Virus record (IMG/VR): IMGVR_UViG_3300025128_000400
Coordinates: 1-21,610 of that record
Origin: a virus
Length of the DNA stretch: 21,610 bases
Direction: 5' to 3' (one strand)
Part shown: positions 19,890 to 21,610 of the stretch, in pieces
Numbering within the stretch: the stretch's first letter is position 1
Layout: every line of letters starts with the position of its first letter
Translations under genes and position numbers: made by a program
Notes under the pieces: model-generated
The model's database searches: none
The model's input: only the letters and a program-made list of their open reading frames with translations
What the model was told of the DNA's origin: nothing

Positions 19890-21610
19890 TCTCTCATCTC
19901 CTTTAATGTTCTAATTGTTTCAAATCCAGAATCTCTAACAGGATTTTCTCTAACGGTTCTATTTAATTCATCTTTCATTTCTCTCATGTTTTTCAACATA
20001 GATATTAATTTTTCATTTGTTTTAACAAGTTTAGGTTTAAATTTAAAAAATTTATTTCCTAAGTATCTTTCATTGTCTAAAAGATTGCTAGGTTTTCCAT
20101 CAACTCCTACAACATTATATATATTATTTTTACTTAATTTTCTAAATCCTTCATCTAAGTCTAATCTTTTTTTCATATATCTTATTGGATTAATATAATC
20201 ATTTCTCGCTGAAAATTCATCTAAGTCATTTAATTCTTGAACAAATTTAATAAAATCTTCATTTGTTTTATCGGTATAACTTTCAACAAAATCTCTATAA
20301 ATTTCTATTGTAGATTTATTAATAGTTGATAATGGGTCAGATGCTAATAATTGAGCAGACCAACTAAAATCATTATTTGTATTTAATCTTTTTTCCATTC
20401 CCTTATCAAAACCCATTAATTTATATCTATCTACTAAAGGATTAGTTAAATCCATTAATTCTGTATCTTTTTCAAAAAATCTTCTATAATGTTCATTGGC
20501 TTGCAATAACTCTCTTAAATGAATATTTGATTCTGCTTGCAAAGAATAACTAGTGTCAAATAATTCGTCTTGTTTCAACATTGCATATAAATTTTTATCA
20601 CCCTTAGCCATTGCTGTTAATAATTGTATTCCATGCGAATACCTCTTTGATTCTTTATATGGAATAGCAACAGGTCTATTATTAAAAATACCTATAGAAT
20701 CTCTGTCTCTTATTGGTTCCATATATGCATAAAGAAAATTAATCCCATGTTTATTTATTTTATTAATTAAATATTTTTGTCTTAATTCCCAAACATTACT
20801 AATTCCAATTTTATGTTGTTGAATAAAATCAAACATTCTTTTATCTTGTAGAATAGTATTTTTATTATTTGGAAGTATTTCATCTAATAATGTATTACCT
20901 CCAAGAACTTTAGCGTTAAAATCTTTTACAGATTGCAAATCTTTTCTTGCATCGCTATCTTTGTCTCCCAATGTTTCAGTCCAATTGTCGTATTGAGGGC
21001 TTAGTTTTTTTAAAAAAGAATCTAAAGCATGTTTGTGAATTACAGATTTTACAATTCCACTATCTTCAATAGATACATATTTTTTATATTCTAATTTTCT
21101 TGGGTCAATTTTTTGAATATTTTTTCCATATTCATCTTTAACTTTTTGTTGAAATTTATTTATAACATAATCTAATGCTTTTATTTTATGATTTTTCCAT
21201 CTCCATCCATAAGAACTTTTTTTAATAAAATCTTTTTTCTTAGATAGTCTTTTAATAGTAGATATATATGAATTGAATTTTTTTGTATCTTGAACTACTT
21301 TTTTTGCTTTTTTATCAACAGCTTGTTCAATTTGACCATCAATACTAGTCATGAAATTATTTAAATTTGTTTTTGTAACGTCTTTGTAATCACCGTCACC
21401 ATCAGCAACATCACCTAAAAATGAATTAAACCAATTGTCAACTTGAGTATATGTTTCTATATCTAAATTGTATTGCTTTTTATCTTCCATAAATTCACTT
21501 TTAGCAATTGTAACAGCCATTCTATCTAAATAACTACCTCCATTTCCATCGTATATATCTTGAACATTGGATTGTATAGATTCAAATGCTTTGTTATCAG
21601 AATCTAATAT
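19880..21610 (-). CDS. Large virion-type protein, C-terminal part (partial at window edge)
   Basis: The frame is open from its stop at 19880 to the right edge; a Met at 21520 is internal in appearance, since the 30 codons before it are open and no ribosome-binding site is at the right distance, so the true start lies beyond the window. At least 576 residues are present. The protein is charged and helical with a D-G-D-G-D-Y stretch. No domain recognised. Its place directly upstream of the 946-residue protein suggests a second internal virion or tail protein. Confidence 0.65.
   Translation of the reverse strand: MLDSDNKAFESIQSNVQDIYDGNGGSYLDRMAVTIAKSEFMEDKKQYNLDIETYTQVDNWFNSFLGDVADGDGDYKDVTKTNLNNFMTSIDGQIEQAVDKKAKKVVQDTKKFNSYISTIKRLSKKKDFIKKSSYGWRWKNHKIKALDYVINKFQQKVKDEYGKNIQKIDPRKLEYKKYVSIEDSGIVKSVIHKHALDSFLKKLSPQYDNWTETLGDKDSDARKDLQSVKDFNAKVLGGNTLLDEILPNNKNTILQDKRMFDFIQQHKIGISNVWELRQKYLINKINKHGINFLYAYMEPIRDRDSIGIFNNRPVAIPYKESKRYSHGIQLLTAMAKGDKNLYAMLKQDELFDTSYSLQAESNIHLRELLQANEHYRRFFEKDTELMDLTNPLVDRYKLMGFDKGMEKRLNTNNDFSWSAQLLASDPLSTINKSTIEIYRDFVESYTDKTNEDFIKFVQELNDLDEFSARNDYINPIRYMKKRLDLDEGFRKLSKNNIYNVVGVDGKPSNLLDNERYLGNKFFKFKPKLVKTNEKLISMLKNMREMKDELNRTVRENPVRDSGFETIRTLKEMRDCL

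Noticed and set aside
1-21610. Hammerhead ribozymes in the structured gaps
   Set aside because: I looked for the CTGANGA and GAAA core pairs in the gaps and found no properly placed set.

Overview
The window looks like about half of a small, AT-rich (roughly 30% GC by eye), tailed double-stranded DNA phage genome. Shine-Dalgarno sequences (AAGGAG/AGGAG) precede most genes, TTG starts occur, and genes are packed with ATGA-type overlaps, so the host is a bacterium that uses SD-led initiation. No host gene, tRNA gene, integrase, insertion sequence, CRISPR array, DNA polymerase or RNA polymerase gene was seen. The host is not identifiable from this window. A podovirus-like lifestyle is inferred from the P22-type portal and the very large virion-type proteins.

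Layout. (1) Bases 1-5456, minus strand: a packaging/lysis cluster read right to left: small protein, terminase small subunit, a zinc-finger metallophosphoesterase, two small proteins, terminase large subunit, a lysine-rich protein, a T5-type M15 endolysin, a second related lysine-rich protein, and the N-terminus of the portal running off the left edge. (2) Bases 5457-5696: divergent control region with back-to-back candidate promoters around a C5/G5 inverted repeat. (3) Bases 5697-17014, plus strand: an early/replication operon of small unknown proteins, a PD-(D/E)XK nuclease, a winged-helix protein, a Cas4/RecB-like nuclease, a Rad52-like annealing protein, an SSB-like protein, Cys-rich mini-proteins, a DUF932 protein, a D12-class DNA adenine methyltransferase, a DnaB-type helicase and a RuvC-like resolvase. 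(4) A convergent terminator region near 17007-17071. (5) Bases 17049-21610, minus strand: a 946-residue and a >575-residue virion-type protein, the second running off the right edge. Late genes on both ends of the window point the same way, which fits a circularly permuted genome with one early plus-strand arm and one late minus-strand arm.

How it works together (inference). The early operon looks built for recombination-dependent replication with the host polymerase: helicase, SSB, annealing protein, two nucleases and a Holliday-junction resolvase. The late arm packages DNA (TerS/TerL/portal), lyses the cell (endolysin with possible cationic helpers) and supplies ejection proteins.

The most unusual signal is not protein coding. 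Most longer gaps of the early operon (5982-6145, 6284-6360, 6641-6905, 8270-8510, 11128-11245, 12663-12747, 17007-17071) hold GC-enriched sequence (43-52% in three stretches I counted) that can fold into long, G.U-containing stems and repeatedly into pseudoknots, ending just before the next ribosome-binding site. This looks like a set of undescribed phage structured RNAs. Separately, a manual scan found no GATC anywhere in the window, although about 60 would be expected by chance and the phage encodes a Dam-type methylase.
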